A DNA stretch of 64,000 bases from Sulfurimicrobium sp. (GTDB taxonomy: Bacteria > Pseudomonadota > Gammaproteobacteria > Burkholderiales > Sulfuricellaceae). Under the pieces are notes generated by a model. The model made no database searches. It saw nothing but the letters and a program-made list of their open reading frames with translations, and was not told the DNA's origin. The stretch is taken from NCBI GenBank assembly GCA_030652035.1, contig JAUSBJ010000035.1, positions 433,023 to 497,022 of the forward strand. The letters run 5' to 3'. The stretch's first letter is position 1. Each line of letters begins with the position of its first letter. The position numbers and the translations under genes were made by a program. This document shows, piece after piece, positions 27,309-37,533 of the stretch.

Positions 27309-29267
27309 CTAGGCTGCGAGTTGCTGGGAGCCGCTTTCGAAATCCAGCGCCTGCGCCAAACCCCGCTGCAAACGCCGGAGATCGTCGAGTTGCGCGGCAA
27401 TGACTGCTTCCATCTGCTCCAGCTCTGCAATCCGGTCTTCCAGGGTATCCGTTGCCTTGTGAATGCGCTTGATGCTTTCCAGGCGGCGGCGCAATTGCAA
27501 CTGATGCTCCCGCACCTGGGTTTCCATCGGCGCCATCACTGCCTTGAGCCAGTTTTCGACATCGCGATTGGCCACCTCATAAACGTGGACCACCCGGCTG
27601 GCAATGGTTTCAAAAAACTTGGTGGTCAGCGTGAACTGCTCATTGGTCAGCATGTTCAGCGCCGTATTGAAGTGATCGTTGTAGCCCTTTTCCAGCTTGG
27701 CGATCTCCTTCAGGTATTTCAGCGTCGAGAAAGGAGGAGGCGCGCTCTGCGACAAGCCATGATCCTCGCTGAACTTTTTATACATGCTGTCCATCATGTG
27801 CTTGATTTCTTCGACCTGCTTGCCGGATTCGCTGATATTTTCCGACACATGCTTGAAAAAACCGTTCATCGCATCGCGGATGCCCTTGCTGAAACGGCTG
27901 CTGACCATGGCATCACGGGTGTTCTTCACTTCGACCTTGAGCGAATCCATGCCGAGATAGGTAAATAGGATATTGGTCTGCTGCGAAAACACACTGCGTA
28001 ACGCCTGGAAACGCTGCAAGCCTTTTTCGAAGCTTTCCTTGTCGCGCTTGACCTTCTCCATCATGTGCTCGATCACGTCCTGATTCTTGCCGCGCAGGCC
28101 CTTGAGTTCTTCCAGTTGCTCGCTCACGCCGCTCATGCGCGCGTCGAGGATGGAATTCGTGACACTCATCATGTCCTCGACTTCACTCTGGGTATTGTCG
28201 CGCACGATTTCCTGCTTGGAAGGAATCAACTCGTCGGACAGGGCTTTTTCCAGTGCCGGCAGACGGCTCTTTTCGAGCAGCAACGGGTCCTGGTTAATCT
28301 TGGCCAGCAAGCCTTTCTGAGCCGAGATGGGAAATACCTGGGATGCCTTGATGCCCAGCAGATCAGCGCTGCTGGTGACTTGAGACTGAATTTCGCGCTC
28401 GATTTCCTCGCCGCTCTTGAGTTCATCCCACAAACCATCGATCTTGTTAAGTACGACCAGGCGGCCCTTCTGGCGCCCCTGGGGATTGCCGACGTAATCG
28501 CGCCAGACTTCAATGTCGGTCTTGGTCACGCCGGTATCCGCAGCCAGCATGAACAGAACCGCATGGGCATTGGGCAGCATGTTGATGGTCAATTCGGGCT
28601 CGGTACCGATCGCGTTCAGACCCGGTGTATCCAGGATCACCAGCCCCTGTTTCAGCAAAGGGTGGGGGAAATTGATAATGGCGTGGCGCCAGCAAGGCAC
28701 TTCTATCGTGCCGTCGGCCTGCAGGGTGAACGCGTTATCCGGGTTTTTTTCGTCGAACAGCCCGTAGCGTTGCGCCTCTTCCTTGCTGACCCGCTTGACC
28801 TGGCTCACTTGCTGGAAAGCGGCCAGCATGCCTTCGGCAGAATTGACATCGAGCGGGAATACCTGCCACTCGTCCACGTACCGCTTGTATTCCGTGGTCG
28901 TGGTATCGCTGGCGCGAGTTTCAATCGGCAACAGTTGAATACAGGGTTCGCGCCCCTCTTCGTACATCAACTCGGTGGGGCACATGGTGGTGCGTCCTGC
29001 GCTGGAGGGCAGCAGGCGCAGACCGTAGCCGGCGAAGAAAATGGCATTGATCAGCTCGGATTTTCCGCGCGAAAATTCGGCCACGAAGGCCACATTGAGC
29101 TTGTCGTCGCGCAAGCGATCGAGAATGTGCTGAATGCGCAGATCAGTCTGGCCGTCGTTCAGCTCCTGCTCGTTCAACCAGTTGCGGTAGCCGCTGATAT
29201 TATCGGACAGCCCAGTGCGCCAAGCGCTGTAAGCCTCAAAATGTGCGACCAGATTTTTGTTTGTCAT
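27309..29267 (-). CDS. Dynamin-family large GTPase
   Basis: 652 residues from ATG 29267 (MTNKNLVAHF). The GTPase domain shows the P-loop AEFSRGKSE (first Gly of GxxxxGKS replaced by Ala), a switch Thr in the AGRTTMCPTEL block, DTPG, and NKID. From about residue 340 to the end it is helical with coiled-coil stretches, as in bacterial dynamin-like proteins that remodel membranes. No transmembrane helix is obvious. Single gene; role in this organism unknown. Confidence 0.88.
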   Translation of the reverse strand: MTNKNLVAHFEAYSAWRTGLSDNISGYRNWLNEQELNDGQTDLRIQHILDRLRDDKLNVAFVAEFSRGKSELINAIFFAGYGLRLLPSSAGRTTMCPTELMYEEGREPCIQLLPIETRASDTTTTEYKRYVDEWQVFPLDVNSAEGMLAAFQQVSQVKRVSKEEAQRYGLFDEKNPDNAFTLQADGTIEVPCWRHAIINFPHPLLKQGLVILDTPGLNAIGTEPELTINMLPNAHAVLFMLAADTGVTKTDIEVWRDYVGNPQGRQKGRLVVLNKIDGLWDELKSGEEIEREIQSQVTSSADLLGIKASQVFPISAQKGLLAKINQDPLLLEKSRLPALEKALSDELIPSKQEIVRDNTQSEVEDMMSVTNSILDARMSGVSEQLEELKGLRGKNQDVIEHMMEKVKRDKESFEKGLQRFQALRSVFSQQTNILFTYLGMDSLKVEVKNTRDAMVSSRFSKGIRDAMNGFFKHVSENISESGKQVEEIKHMMDSMYKKFSEDHGLSQSAPPPFSTLKYLKEIAKLEKGYNDHFNTALNMLTNEQFTLTTKFFETIASRVVHVYEVANRDVENWLKAVMAPMETQVREHQLQLRRRLESIKRIHKATDTLEDRIAELEQMEAVIAAQLDDLRRLQRGLAQALDFESGSQQLAA

Positions 29268-29412
29268 GTGTTTCCCCGTTACCGTCTCGACCACGCGATG
29301 CCATCGTACTTTAGCATAAAATACCAATTAAACAATGCCATCCACGTGAATTCTCAGTGTTTTCATGAAGCTTGAATTGCATTAACTTAGGCAAGTTACA
29401 TGCCACGAAGCA

Positions 29413-30228
29413 TCATTTCTGACAGCATGGGCAGTAAAAGGTAGATCGCTGCCCCTGCCGGAGCAGGCGGATGGGGCTGGCGCAGACATGGCAAGGCGCT
29501 CCGGCGCGGCCATATACAAAGTACTGCTGCTGGAAATACCCCGGTTTGCCACTACTGTCTACAAAGTCCCTCAGGCTGCTGCCGCCTGCGGCAATTGCCT
29601 GTTCCAACACCGCTTTCACCGCCCGGGCCAGCCTGCCGCAGCGCTCCCGCCCCAGTCGCGAAGCTGGAAGCGTGGGCTTGATGCCGGCACGGAACAAGGC
29701 CTCGTTGGCATAAATATTGCCCACGCCCACCACCAGGTGGCCATCCATCAGGGTTTGTTTGATACTGGTCTTCTTGCCACGCGTAACTTGGTAGAGCCAG
29801 ACGCCATCAAAATCAGCCGTCAGTGGTTCCACGCCCAGTTTCACCAGCAAAGGGTGACGCATTGGGTCAGTTTGTGTCCAGATCACGGCACCAAAACGGC
29901 GCGGATCTCGCAATCGCATGCAAAAACCATTCTCCAGCACCAGATCGAAGTGGTCATGTTTTTCCTCCGGCGTAGCCTCGGGCAGAATGCGCAGGCTGCC
30001 GGACATGCCCAGATGCAGAATCAGCCAACCCTGACCGCAATCCAGCAGCAAATATTTGCCGCGCCGGGCGATGCCTTTTATCTCCAACCCTGGAAGCATC
30101 CGCGCCAGTTCGGGAACAATCGGAAAGCGCAAGCGAGCATTGCGGACAATCACCGCCGCAATGCGCTGGCCGCTCAGATGGGGCGCCAGACCGCGGCGGG
30201 TGGTTTCGACTTCAGGAAGTTCAGGCAT
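29413..30228 (-). CDS. mutM: Formamidopyrimidine-DNA glycosylase
   Basis: 271 residues. The mature N-terminus [13 protein letters not shown] with catalytic Pro and Glu fixes the start at ATG 30228. The helix-two-turn-helix region and the C-terminal zinc finger (CHVC … CPCC) are complete. It removes 8-oxoguanine and formamidopyrimidines and nicks the strand. It is the last gene of a co-directional run behind the GldA/F/G-like ABC genes, with 19 nt separating it from the previous stop. Confidence 0.97.
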   Translation of the reverse strand: MPELPEVETTRRGLAPHLSGQRIAAVIVRNARLRFPIVPELARMLPGLEIKGIARRGKYLLLDCGQGWLILHLGMSGSLRILPEATPEEKHDHFDLVLENGFCMRLRDPRRFGAVIWTQTDPMRHPLLVKLGVEPLTADFDGVWLYQVTRGKKTSIKQTLMDGHLVVGVGNIYANEALFRAGIKPTLPASRLGRERCGRLARAVKAVLEQAIAAGGSSLRDFVDSSGKPGYFQQQYFVYGRAGAPCHVCASPIRLLRQGQRSTFYCPCCQK

Positions 30229-30247
30229 GCTTGGGCCATGGAATAGG

Positions 30248-31600
30248 TTAACTGTTGTGCCGGCGGCGCCAGACAAGGAAAGCGATTACAAAAAAAATCA
30301 GGGGCAGCATGAGCAGGAAAACCGACGCAAGCATTGTCGCCCCCGTTTTACTGACATTCAAGGCGGCGTCCAGCGTGTTCTTGGGCTGTATGGTGATGAG
30401 CTTTGCATCTCCCGCCAACCAGTTGAACAAATTGATACCGAGATCAAGATTGCCCGCATTGCCAAGATTGGCGTTGGCCAGGAAATCCCCGCTGCCGATC
30501 ACGGCAACACGCTGCCTGGCTTCTTCCTGCTCTCGCTCCAAAGCCCAGCCGATCACTACCGGCCCCGGAATATCCTGGCCCTCGTTGAATATACCTTGCT
30601 TATCCGCCGCCCCGTTCTCCACCCAGGCGCGCATGGAGGTTTCTATCAGCGGCGTGGCATGCCAGCCTGGGTCATCACTCATGCCCACGGCACGGGCATG
30701 AGGAAACAGCGTAATGAGATCGAACTGGGCGGTCACCGCATGTGGTCCATACTGGGCTGCCACCGCGGTTGATAGCGGAAAGCCCGCCTCAAGCGCGGCG
30801 GGGTCGACCACCACGCCCGGCGTCAGCGCCAGGCCCAGCACTTCGGCGATGGGCTGCAAACCCTGCAGCGAACCGGGTTCCAGCAGCCACAGCAGGCTGC
30901 CGCCACGCGCCAGATAGCGCCTGACCTTGTCGACCTCGCCCGGCGGAATCGGAGTGCGCGGCTGGGTAAGCAGCAACACATTGACCTCGGCGGGTATTTC
31001 CGGCACCAGGGCCAGGCTTGAAGCCGCACTGCGAAAACCCTTGTTGGCAAGCTGACGTCCGAGTTCGCCTAGGTCATGCGGTGCACCGCCGTCCAGCCTG
31101 CGCTCGCCATGGCCGCTCACGCTCATGACCAGCCGCTCATGCCCACGGGCAAGCCGCATCAGGGTATTGGTGAAATCCTGTTCGTTCAGCGTAGTGAGGT
31201 GTTCACTGCGCCCGCCATAGCTCAGCACCAATTCGCCATTGACCCGCACCCCCGCTACGCGGGCAAGCTCTGCCTGAACTGTTGGATCAATGAAATCCAG
31301 CACCAGATCAGGTTTGATGCCTTGATAACGGGCAATGAAATCACGAATTGGACGGCGCAGGTCGCCATGCTGCGCATCCAGCATGGCGGCATAGGCAGTC
31401 ACGACAACCGCCCCCGGCATCTCGTTCAGCACGTTGCGGCTGGCCTGGCTTAGCGTATGGCGCCCATTCTGGGTAACATCCCATTGCCAGTAATAGCGCT
31501 GGGAAATCGCACCCGCAACGCTCACCATGCCTAGCAGCAGGAGCGTATAAAGCCGGGGATGACGGCGCAGCCAGAAATGCAGCCGGGAGAAGTTTTTCAT
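30248..31600 (-). CDS. GldG-like substrate-binding protein of an ABC-2 system
   Basis: 450 residues with one transmembrane helix near each end (about 18–36 and 415–438) and a large periplasmic domain between them of the GldG / ABC-type uncharacterised transport type. The domain opens with '[26 protein letters not shown]', typical of this family. It belongs with the permease and ATPase genes upstream. The family is known from Flavobacterium gliding, but it is widespread in non-gliding proteobacteria with unknown cargo. Confidence 0.85.
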   Translation of the reverse strand: MKNFSRLHFWLRRHPRLYTLLLLGMVSVAGAISQRYYWQWDVTQNGRHTLSQASRNVLNEMPGAVVVTAYAAMLDAQHGDLRRPIRDFIARYQGIKPDLVLDFIDPTVQAELARVAGVRVNGELVLSYGGRSEHLTTLNEQDFTNTLMRLARGHERLVMSVSGHGERRLDGGAPHDLGELGRQLANKGFRSAASSLALVPEIPAEVNVLLLTQPRTPIPPGEVDKVRRYLARGGSLLWLLEPGSLQGLQPIAEVLGLALTPGVVVDPAALEAGFPLSTAVAAQYGPHAVTAQFDLITLFPHARAVGMSDDPGWHATPLIETSMRAWVENGAADKQGIFNEGQDIPGPVVIGWALEREQEEARQRVAVIGSGDFLANANLGNAGNLDLGINLFNWLAGDAKLITIQPKNTLDAALNVSKTGATMLASVFLLMLPLIFFVIAFLVWRRRHNS

Positions 31601-31605
31601 GGTTT

Positions 31606-32346
31606 TCAGCCGCGCACCCGGTCCCGGTCAAGGCGGCGCACCGCCAGCATCAGGAAAGCTGCCGTGAACAGCAGGAAATAGGCCACATCGGCGCTGTTCA
31701 GGAAACCCCGGCTAAGGCGCTCAAAATGCAGCAACAGCGATAAGGCATGCAAGGCCCCCACATCCTTCAGCACAAGATCCAGCAGCCACAGGCCGAGGGA
31801 AGCGCCCATGCCGCTGATAGCCGCCACGGCAGGATGTGCGGTGAGGCAGGAAAAATACAGTCCAAGCGCGGCAAGGCTGGCGGCCAGCAACACCATGCCC
31901 GACAAATTGGCCAGCAACAGGCCCATATCTAGCGTTCCACCCGCATGGAGCGAAAGCGCCATGAGCGTGGGCAGGATGACGATCAGGCAAAGAAAAACCC
32001 ACAGCCCGAGAAACTTGCCCAGCACGATGGCAGGCAAAGAAACCGGGGCGGAAAGCAGCAGGGGCAGGGTATGATTGCGGCGCTCTTCCGCAATCAGCCT
32101 CATGGCGAGAACCGGCGTCACCACCAGCAACAGCATGGCAGCCGCCCCGAACAGGGGTGCCGCCACCATCTCCGTCACCCCCGGCGGGTTGGCGAGCAGC
32201 GCCAGTTGCGCCTGCAGCCCGAGAAAGGCATCCACCTGGCTGAGGAACAGCCATGCCAGCACTCCTTGCAATACGCCCAGGGTAATCCAGGCCAGCGGCA
32301 AGCCGAACAGCACCCTGAGCTCCTTGGCCGCAATCGTGGCAATCAT
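31606..32346 (-). CDS. ABC-2 type permease (GldF-like)
   Basis: 246 residues with six hydrophobic segments. The start is ATG 32346, overlapping the stop of the ATPase gene (ATGA). The N-terminal 'AKELRVLFGLPLAWI' and the later 'RRNHTLPLLLSAPVS' match ABC-2 permeases that lack a substrate domain. It forms one inner-membrane complex with the neighbouring ATPase and GldG-like protein. Confidence 0.87.
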   Translation of the reverse strand: MIATIAAKELRVLFGLPLAWITLGVLQGVLAWLFLSQVDAFLGLQAQLALLANPPGVTEMVAAPLFGAAAMLLLVVTPVLAMRLIAEERRNHTLPLLLSAPVSLPAIVLGKFLGLWVFLCLIVILPTLMALSLHAGGTLDMGLLLANLSGMVLLAASLAALGLYFSCLTAHPAVAAISGMGASLGLWLLDLVLKDVGALHALSLLLHFERLSRGFLNSADVAYFLLFTAAFLMLAVRRLDRDRVRG

Positions 32347-33086
32347 GCCGCAGCTCCCAGCCGGGTCAAATGGACGAAACAATCTTCCAGGCTATCGCCC
32401 GCACACTGTTGCCGCAGGCCCGCTATCGGCCCGCTGAAGACCGCCCTGCCCTGATGCAGGATCAGCGCCCGATTGCAGAGTGCTTCTGCTTCAGGCAGAA
32501 AATGGGTGGACATGATCACGCCATGGGAACGGCCCAGTTCCGCGATCAAGGCACGAATTTCGCGAATTTGCAGCGGATCCAGCCCAGCCGTCGGCTCGTC
32601 CAGAACAATCACCGCGGGCGAATGGACGATCGCCTGGGCGATTCCGACTCGTTGCTGGTAACCCTTGGACAAGTTGCCGATCAGGCGCTGCGCCACCTTC
32701 GTCAGATCGCAGCGCCGCAGTGCCTCGGTTACCGCAGCCCCCACGCCGGATTCCGGCACCCGGTGCAAACGCGCCGCAAAATGCAGAAATTCGCTCACTG
32801 CCAATTCCCGATACAAGGGCGGAATTTCAGGCAGGTAACCGAGATGCATCTTTGCTGCCACTGGCTCCTCGCACAGGTCCACGCCGCAGATTTCGACTTT
32901 GCCTGAGTCGGGGGCCAGATTGCCGGTCAGAATCCGCATCGTGGTGGACTTGCCAGCGCCATTCGGCCCCAGCAGGCCCAGAATCTCGCCCGGATACAAC
33001 TCCAGATCGAGCGCTTCCAGCACCATGCGCTGGCCATGGCGGCGGCTCAAATTGCGGGCACGAAGGGAAGGCGGCATTTCAACCAT
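32343..33086 (-). CDS. ABC transporter ATP-binding protein (GldA-like)
   Basis: 247 residues with Walker A GPNGAGKST, a Q-loop, signature LSKGYQQR, Walker B VIVLDEPTAGLD and the switch His in MSTHFLPEAE. The signature LSKGY is characteristic of the GldA/NatA branch of multidrug or exporter ATPases. First gene of the ABC–permease–GldG–mutM unit. Divergent from the TPR lipoprotein gene. Confidence 0.92.
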   Translation of the reverse strand: MVEMPPSLRARNLSRRHGQRMVLEALDLELYPGEILGLLGPNGAGKSTTMRILTGNLAPDSGKVEICGVDLCEEPVAAKMHLGYLPEIPPLYRELAVSEFLHFAARLHRVPESGVGAAVTEALRRCDLTKVAQRLIGNLSKGYQQRVGIAQAIVHSPAVIVLDEPTAGLDPLQIREIRALIAELGRSHGVIMSTHFLPEAEALCNRALILHQGRAVFSGPIAGLRQQCAGDSLEDCFVHLTRLGAAA

Positions 33087-33170
33087 GAGTTCAGAGTAGC
33101 CAGTTCAAAGGGTTATGCCTATACTTGGCAAGCACTGAAACTGATTATACTTGAGACTCCGAGCTCCAAG

Positions 33171-34895
33171 ATGCCCACCCTGAAACTCAAATTCGCCTTA
33201 TTGACTTCCTCCATTCTGGCATTGGCAGCGTGCGCGCCATTAAAGGCCAAACCACCCGCTGATCCAGTGGAAAAACCCCGGACCGAGGAGAAGAAACCCT
33301 CCCTGCCAAATCAGGAATTGACGGCACAATCACTTTATCAATATCTGGTGGGTGAAATGGCTCTGCAACGTGGCCAGCCTGAACTGGCAGCGGAAGCACT
33401 GCTGGATTTGGCGAAACAGACCCGCGATCCCCGCCTGGCAAAGCGCGCGACGGAAACCGCAATCCAGGGGCGGCAAGCCACCCAGGCTGGCGACGCAGCA
33501 GCGCTGTGGCAGTCACTCGATCCGGATTCAGCCCAGGCAACCCAGACGGCCGCCGCTCTGCTCATCAATAGCGGTCGCCTGGACGAAGCGCGCCCCCATC
33601 TCGAAAAGCTCATCGCCACCGATGGTGAAAGCCGCGCCTCCGCCTTCCTCCACCTGAACCAGATGCTGGCACGGCAACGCGACCGTGAAGCTGTGCTGGC
33701 ACTGGTGCAGGACCTCGCCAAACCCTATCCGGAAAGTCCGGAAGCCCATTTTTCCATCGCACAGGCAGCATGGAGTGCCGGAAAACGCCAGGAGGCCGTC
33801 GCAGAGCTGAGGCAGGCAGACCGTTTGCGCCCAGGATGGGAACCCGCAGCCGTGTTCCAGGGACAGGCGCTACAACAGGTTTCTGCCAGCGATGCTCTGG
33901 AATTTTACCGTGCTTTTCTGCACGATTACCCCAAGTCCATCGATGTACGTCTCGCCTATGCCCGCCTTCTGGTGAGCGAAAAATCCTACCCGCAGGCCCG
34001 CTCTGAATTCCAGCTGATACTGGACGACGCACCGAACAACGCCGAAGTCAGCTTTGCCGTTGGCTTGCTCGCCCTGCAGGCATCCGACCTTGCGGCGGCC
34101 GACAATTACTTGAAGCGGGCTCTTGCCGCAGGCTATAGGGATGAGGATCTGACGCATTTCTACCTTGGTCAAATTGCCGAGGAACGCAAACAGCTGAAGC
34201 AGGCCGCAGAATGGTTCGCGCGCGTAGGCCCTGGGGAACACCATCTCAACGCACAGATTCGTTACGCTGCCGTGCTGGCAAAACAGGGAAAACTGGACGA
34301 GGCGCGCCAGCATTTGCAGCAAACTCAGCCCCAGAACAACGCACAACGGACTTTGCTGATCCAGGCCGAGGCGCAATTGCTGCGTGAGGGCAAACGGCAT
34401 CAGGACGCCTTCGATGTGCTGGGGAAAGGACTGGAAACACTGCCCAACCAGCCCGAACTGCTCTACGACCACGCCATGGCCGCCGAAAAACTCAACCTGC
34501 TGGAGGTGATGGAAAAAGATCTGCGCCAGCTGATCCAGATCAAACCTGACAACGCCCACGCCTACAATGCCCTTGGCTATACTTTCGCGGAACGCGGAAT
34601 TCGCCTCGAAGAAGCGCGTCAACTGACGGAGAAGGCGCTGTCCCTGGCACCCAACGACCCCCTCATCATGGACAGTCTGGGCTGGGCACTTTTCCGCCAG
34701 GGAGAGTATGAGCAAGCGGCAGAATGGCTGAGAAAGGCGCACGAACTGCGCCAGGACCCCGAAATTGCGGCACATCTCGGCGAGGTGCTATGGATGCAGG
34801 GCAAGCGCGATGAAGCGCTCAAAGTATGGCAATCCGCCCTGAAACTGGCACCCGAGAATGATGTGTTGCGTGCTGTCATGCAAAAATTCAAATAG
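33171..34895 (+). CDS. TPR-repeat lipoprotein
   Basis: 574 residues from ATG 33171. A lipoprotein signal peptide ends in a lipobox (ALAAC, Cys near residue 19). The rest is a solenoid of about a dozen tetratricopeptide repeats; clear ones near the C-terminus read like 'AYNALGYTFAERGIRLEEARQL' and 'DSLGWALFRQGEYEQAAEWL'. Directly upstream of lolB, a conserved betaproteobacterial arrangement. It is probably attached to the outer membrane and scaffolds envelope proteins; the exact role is unknown. Confidence 0.88.
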   Translation: MPTLKLKFALLTSSILALAACAPLKAKPPADPVEKPRTEEKKPSLPNQELTAQSLYQYLVGEMALQRGQPELAAEALLDLAKQTRDPRLAKRATETAIQGRQATQAGDAAALWQSLDPDSAQATQTAAALLINSGRLDEARPHLEKLIATDGESRASAFLHLNQMLARQRDREAVLALVQDLAKPYPESPEAHFSIAQAAWSAGKRQEAVAELRQADRLRPGWEPAAVFQGQALQQVSASDALEFYRAFLHDYPKSIDVRLAYARLLVSEKSYPQARSEFQLILDDAPNNAEVSFAVGLLALQASDLAAADNYLKRALAAGYRDEDLTHFYLGQIAEERKQLKQAAEWFARVGPGEHHLNAQIRYAAVLAKQGKLDEARQHLQQTQPQNNAQRTLLIQAEAQLLREGKRHQDAFDVLGKGLETLPNQPELLYDHAMAAEKLNLLEVMEKDLRQLIQIKPDNAHAYNALGYTFAERGIRLEEARQLTEKALSLAPNDPLIMDSLGWALFRQGEYEQAAEWLRKAHELRQDPEIAAHLGEVLWMQGKRDEALKVWQSALKLAPENDVLRAVMQKFK

Positions 34896-34902
34896 CAGCC
34901 TC

Positions 34903-35475
34903 ATGCTCAACTTGAAATTTGCCCTGGCACTGCTGGGCCTGCTATTGCTGGGAGGCTGCGCCACGCAGCCTCCCAGGCTGCCTGCCATGGCCGACATCCA
35001 GAATTTCCCTGCAACATTCCTGCTGAATGGCCGGATTGGCGTGCAACATGATGGGCAGGGGTTTTCCGGCAACCTGAGCTGGCGGCACAATGGGGGCGAA
35101 GACGAAATTCAGTTGCGTTCTCCCCTGGGACAGACTGTGGCACGCATTCAGCGTAACGCCAAAAGCGTGACGCTTGACACACCCGAAGGCCATTACACCG
35201 CACAGAGCCCGGCAGAACTAACCGAACAGGTACTAGGCTGGCGCCTCCCGCTGGAAGGGATGCAACACTGGGTGCTCGGTCGCCCGACACCCGATGGCGC
35301 GGTCGAAATCGAACGCGACGACAGCATGCGCGTTACCCGCCTGCGCCAGCAGGAGTGGAGCATCGAATACCGCGACTATCGCATGGAAGGGAATTTCGTC
35401 CTGCCATCCCGGATCGTGATGCGTAACGACACGCTGGAGATCAAGCTAGTCGTGGATAACTGGGAACTGCCTTGA
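34903..35475 (+). CDS. lolB: Outer membrane lipoprotein receptor LolB
   Basis: 190 residues from ATG 34903, 7 nt after the previous stop. Signal peptide with lipobox LLGGC and then the LolB barrel pattern ([22 protein letters not shown]). LolB accepts lipoproteins from LolA and inserts them into the outer membrane. It overlaps ispE by the TTGA junction. Confidence 0.93.
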   Translation: MLNLKFALALLGLLLLGGCATQPPRLPAMADIQNFPATFLLNGRIGVQHDGQGFSGNLSWRHNGGEDEIQLRSPLGQTVARIQRNAKSVTLDTPEGHYTAQSPAELTEQVLGWRLPLEGMQHWVLGRPTPDGAVEIERDDSMRVTRLRQQEWSIEYRDYRMEGNFVLPSRIVMRNDTLEIKLVVDNWELP

Positions 35476-36308
35476 GCGACATCACCTACCCCGCCCCAGC
35501 CAAGCTCAACCTGTTCCTTCACATAGTGGGACAGCGCCCGGACGGATACCACCTGCTGCAGAGCGTATTCCGATTCATCGATTATGGTGACCGCCTGCGC
35601 TTCACAGTGCGTGACGACGGGCAGGTGACGCGCAGCACCGAGCTGCCCGGCGTTGCGCCTGACCAAGACCTTGTGGTGCGCGCAGCACGCCTGCTGCAGG
35701 AACACACGGGTTGCGGACTTGGCGTTGAAATCGCTGTGGAAAAATGCCTGCCGATGGGCGGCGGCCTGGGCGGCGGCAGTTCCGATGCGGCCACTACCCT
35801 GCTAGCCCTGAACCGGCTGTGGCAGCTAAATCTCCCGCGCGTAGCATTGCAGCAACTGGGCTTGCGGCTGGGCGCTGACGTTCCGGTATTCGTATTCGGC
35901 GAGAGCGCTTTTGCCGAAGGCATAGGTGAACGCCTCCAGCCAATTCGCCTGCCTTCTGCCTGGTATGTCGTGCTGATTCCACCCGTCTCGGTAGCGACCG
36001 CAGAGATTTTTGCTGCGCCGGAATTGACACGAAACACGACTTCGATCAAAATACCGCTCCTCCTGACTGCCGAATTGCGTAATGATTTGCAAGCGGTGGT
36101 TTGCAAGCGGTATCCCAAGGTAGCTGAGTATCTGAACTGGCTTGGCCAACGGGGAAGAGCCCGGATGACGGGGTCAGGCGCATGCGTATTCGCGGAGTTC
36201 GACTCGGAAGACGAAGCAAGCCAAGTGCTGGCACAGAAGCCTGCCGGGTGGCAGGGTTTTGTAGCACGCGGTTTGGACCGGCACCCGTTATGGGATTTTG
36301 CAGACTAG
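35472..36308 (+). CDS. ispE: 4-diphosphocytidyl-2-C-methyl-D-erythritol kinase
   Basis: 278 residues from a TTG overlapping the lolB stop. GHMP kinase motifs: [22 protein letters not shown] at the start, [17 protein letters not shown] for ATP binding, and MTGSGACVF near the end. It phosphorylates an intermediate of the MEP isoprenoid pathway. lolB–ispE–tRNA-Gln–prs is a hallmark order of betaproteobacteria. Confidence 0.96.
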   Translation: MSDITYPAPAKLNLFLHIVGQRPDGYHLLQSVFRFIDYGDRLRFTVRDDGQVTRSTELPGVAPDQDLVVRAARLLQEHTGCGLGVEIAVEKCLPMGGGLGGGSSDAATTLLALNRLWQLNLPRVALQQLGLRLGADVPVFVFGESAFAEGIGERLQPIRLPSAWYVVLIPPVSVATAEIFAAPELTRNTTSIKIPLLLTAELRNDLQAVVCKRYPKVAEYLNWLGQRGRARMTGSGACVFAEFDSEDEASQVLAQKPAGWQGFVARGLDRHPLWDFAD

Positions 36309-36313
36309 ATTTT

Positions 36314-36388
36314 TGGGGAGTCGCCAAGTGGTAAGGCACCGGATTTTGATTCCGGCATTCGTAGGTTCGATCCCTACCTCCCCAGCCA
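36314..36388 (+). tRNA. tRNA-Gln (anticodon TTG), CCA encoded
   Basis: 75 nt that fold as a standard cloverleaf: 7-bp acceptor stem TGGGGAG/CTCCCCA, anticodon stem CCGGA/TCCGG with loop TTTTGAT (anticodon TTG), T-loop GTTCGATCC. Discriminator G and genome-encoded CCA. It lies 5 nt after ispE. Confidence 0.97.
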
Positions 36389-36395
36389 AATTTCA

Positions 36396-36430
36396 GGGGC
36401 GGGCATACAAACCCCGCCCCTTTGTTTTTT
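36396..36430 (+). terminator. Terminator after tRNA-Gln
   Basis: An 8-bp GC-only stem (GGGGCGGG/CCCGCCCC) with a 9-nt loop followed by TTTGTTTTTT, between the tRNA and prs. Confidence 0.88.
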
Positions 36431-36451
36431 ATTCGCTGAGATAGGCACCTC

Positions 36452-37402
36452 ATGGCGTACGGCAGCATGATGGTTTTTACCGGCAATGCCAATCCACGGC
36501 TTGCCGAAGAAGTGGTGAAGCACCTCAACATTCATCTTGGGCGCGCTGTTGTCGGGCGCTTTTCGGATGGCGAGGTGATGGTCGAATTGCTCGAAAACGT
36601 GCGCGGCAGAGACGTTTTCGTACTGCAATCCACCTGCATGCCAACCAACGACACCTTGATGGAAGTGATGGTCATGGTGGACGCGCTGAAACGCGCCTCC
36701 GCCGGGCGCATTACTGCCGCCATACCCTATCTTGGTTATGCCCGTCAGGACCGTCGCCCACGTTCCGCCCGCGTGGCAATCACCGCCAAGGTGGTGGCAA
36801 ACATGCTGCAGAGCGTGGGCGTGGACCGGCTGTTGACCATGGATCTGCATTCCGATCAAATCCAGGGATTTTTCGACATCCCGGTGGACAATGTCTACGC
36901 GGCCCCGATCCTCCTGGGAGACATCTGGAAGCATGACCACAAAAACCTGATGGTGGTTTCGCCCGACGTAGGCGGCGTGGTACGTGCCCGAGCCTTGGCC
37001 AAGCGGCTGGAATCGGACCTTGCGATTATCGACAAGCGCCGCCCCAAGCCCAACGTGGCCAAGGTGATGCACATCATCGGCGACGTATCGGGCCGGACCT
37101 GCATCCTGATGGACGACCTGGTGGATACCGCCAATACCCTGTGCGAAGCGGCCTCTGCACTCAAGGAGCATGGCGCTGAGCGAGTGCTGGCCTACTGTAC
37201 CCATCCGGTACTGTCGGGTAGCGCGGTCGAACGGGTGATGAATTCACACCTCGACGAACTGGTGGTGACCGACACCATCCCGCTACGCGAGGAAGCCAAA
37301 CAATGTGGCCGTATTCGCCAACTTTCGGTCGCCGAACTGATGGCCGAGACGATACGCAGAATCAGCAACGAGGACTCGGTGAGTTCCTTGTTCATGGAAT
37401 AG
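36452..37402 (+). CDS. prs: Ribose-phosphate pyrophosphokinase
   Basis: 316 residues, the class I length. It makes PRPP for nucleotide, histidine and tryptophan synthesis. Motifs: [15 protein letters not shown], the metal-binding [17 protein letters not shown] and the PRPP loop [13 protein letters not shown]. The leader downstream of the tRNA terminator is only about 20 nt, so read-through from ispE or a nearby promoter is required. Confidence 0.97.
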   Translation: MAYGSMMVFTGNANPRLAEEVVKHLNIHLGRAVVGRFSDGEVMVELLENVRGRDVFVLQSTCMPTNDTLMEVMVMVDALKRASAGRITAAIPYLGYARQDRRPRSARVAITAKVVANMLQSVGVDRLLTMDLHSDQIQGFFDIPVDNVYAAPILLGDIWKHDHKNLMVVSPDVGGVVRARALAKRLESDLAIIDKRRPKPNVAKVMHIIGDVSGRTCILMDDLVDTANTLCEAASALKEHGAERVLAYCTHPVLSGSAVERVMNSHLDELVVTDTIPLREEAKQCGRIRQLSVAELMAETIRRISNEDSVSSLFME

Positions 37403-37403
37403 C

Positions 37404-37478
37404 GCTCAGCCTTCAGCGCTCAGCCTTCAGCCTTCAGCTTCAAGCTGACCGCCGATAGCTGATCGCTGATCGCTGATT
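37404..37478. repeat. Palindromic TCAGC/GCTGA short-repeat element
   Basis: About five TCAGC units (spaced by CCT or GC) on the left face four GCTGA units on the right around a short AAGCTGACC centre, so the whole 75 nt can fold back on itself. It fills the gap between prs and the terminator before rplY. Irregular unit spacing and lack of distinct spacers exclude a CRISPR. Confidence 0.7.
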
Positions 37479-37487
37479 GCTTGTTAC

Positions 37488-37512
37488 ACCGCCTGGTCGC
37501 GGGCGGTTTTTT
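37488..37512 (+). terminator. Terminator upstream of rplY
   Basis: Stem ACCGCC/GGCGGT with an 8-nt loop followed by six T. It ends just 21 nt before the rplY ATG, so it either closes the prs transcript or acts as an attenuator in the rplY leader. Confidence 0.75.
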
Positions 37513-37533
37513 GTACCTACTTGGAGTAATGCA

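Noticed and set aside
28065..29375. 436-codon open frame antisense to the dynamin-like gene
   Set aside because: A shadow of the GTPase gene with no coherent protein features.
37404..37478. Tandem TCAGC units considered as a CRISPR array
   Set aside because: Units are only 5 nt, irregularly spaced and complementary to each other; no spacers and no cas genes.
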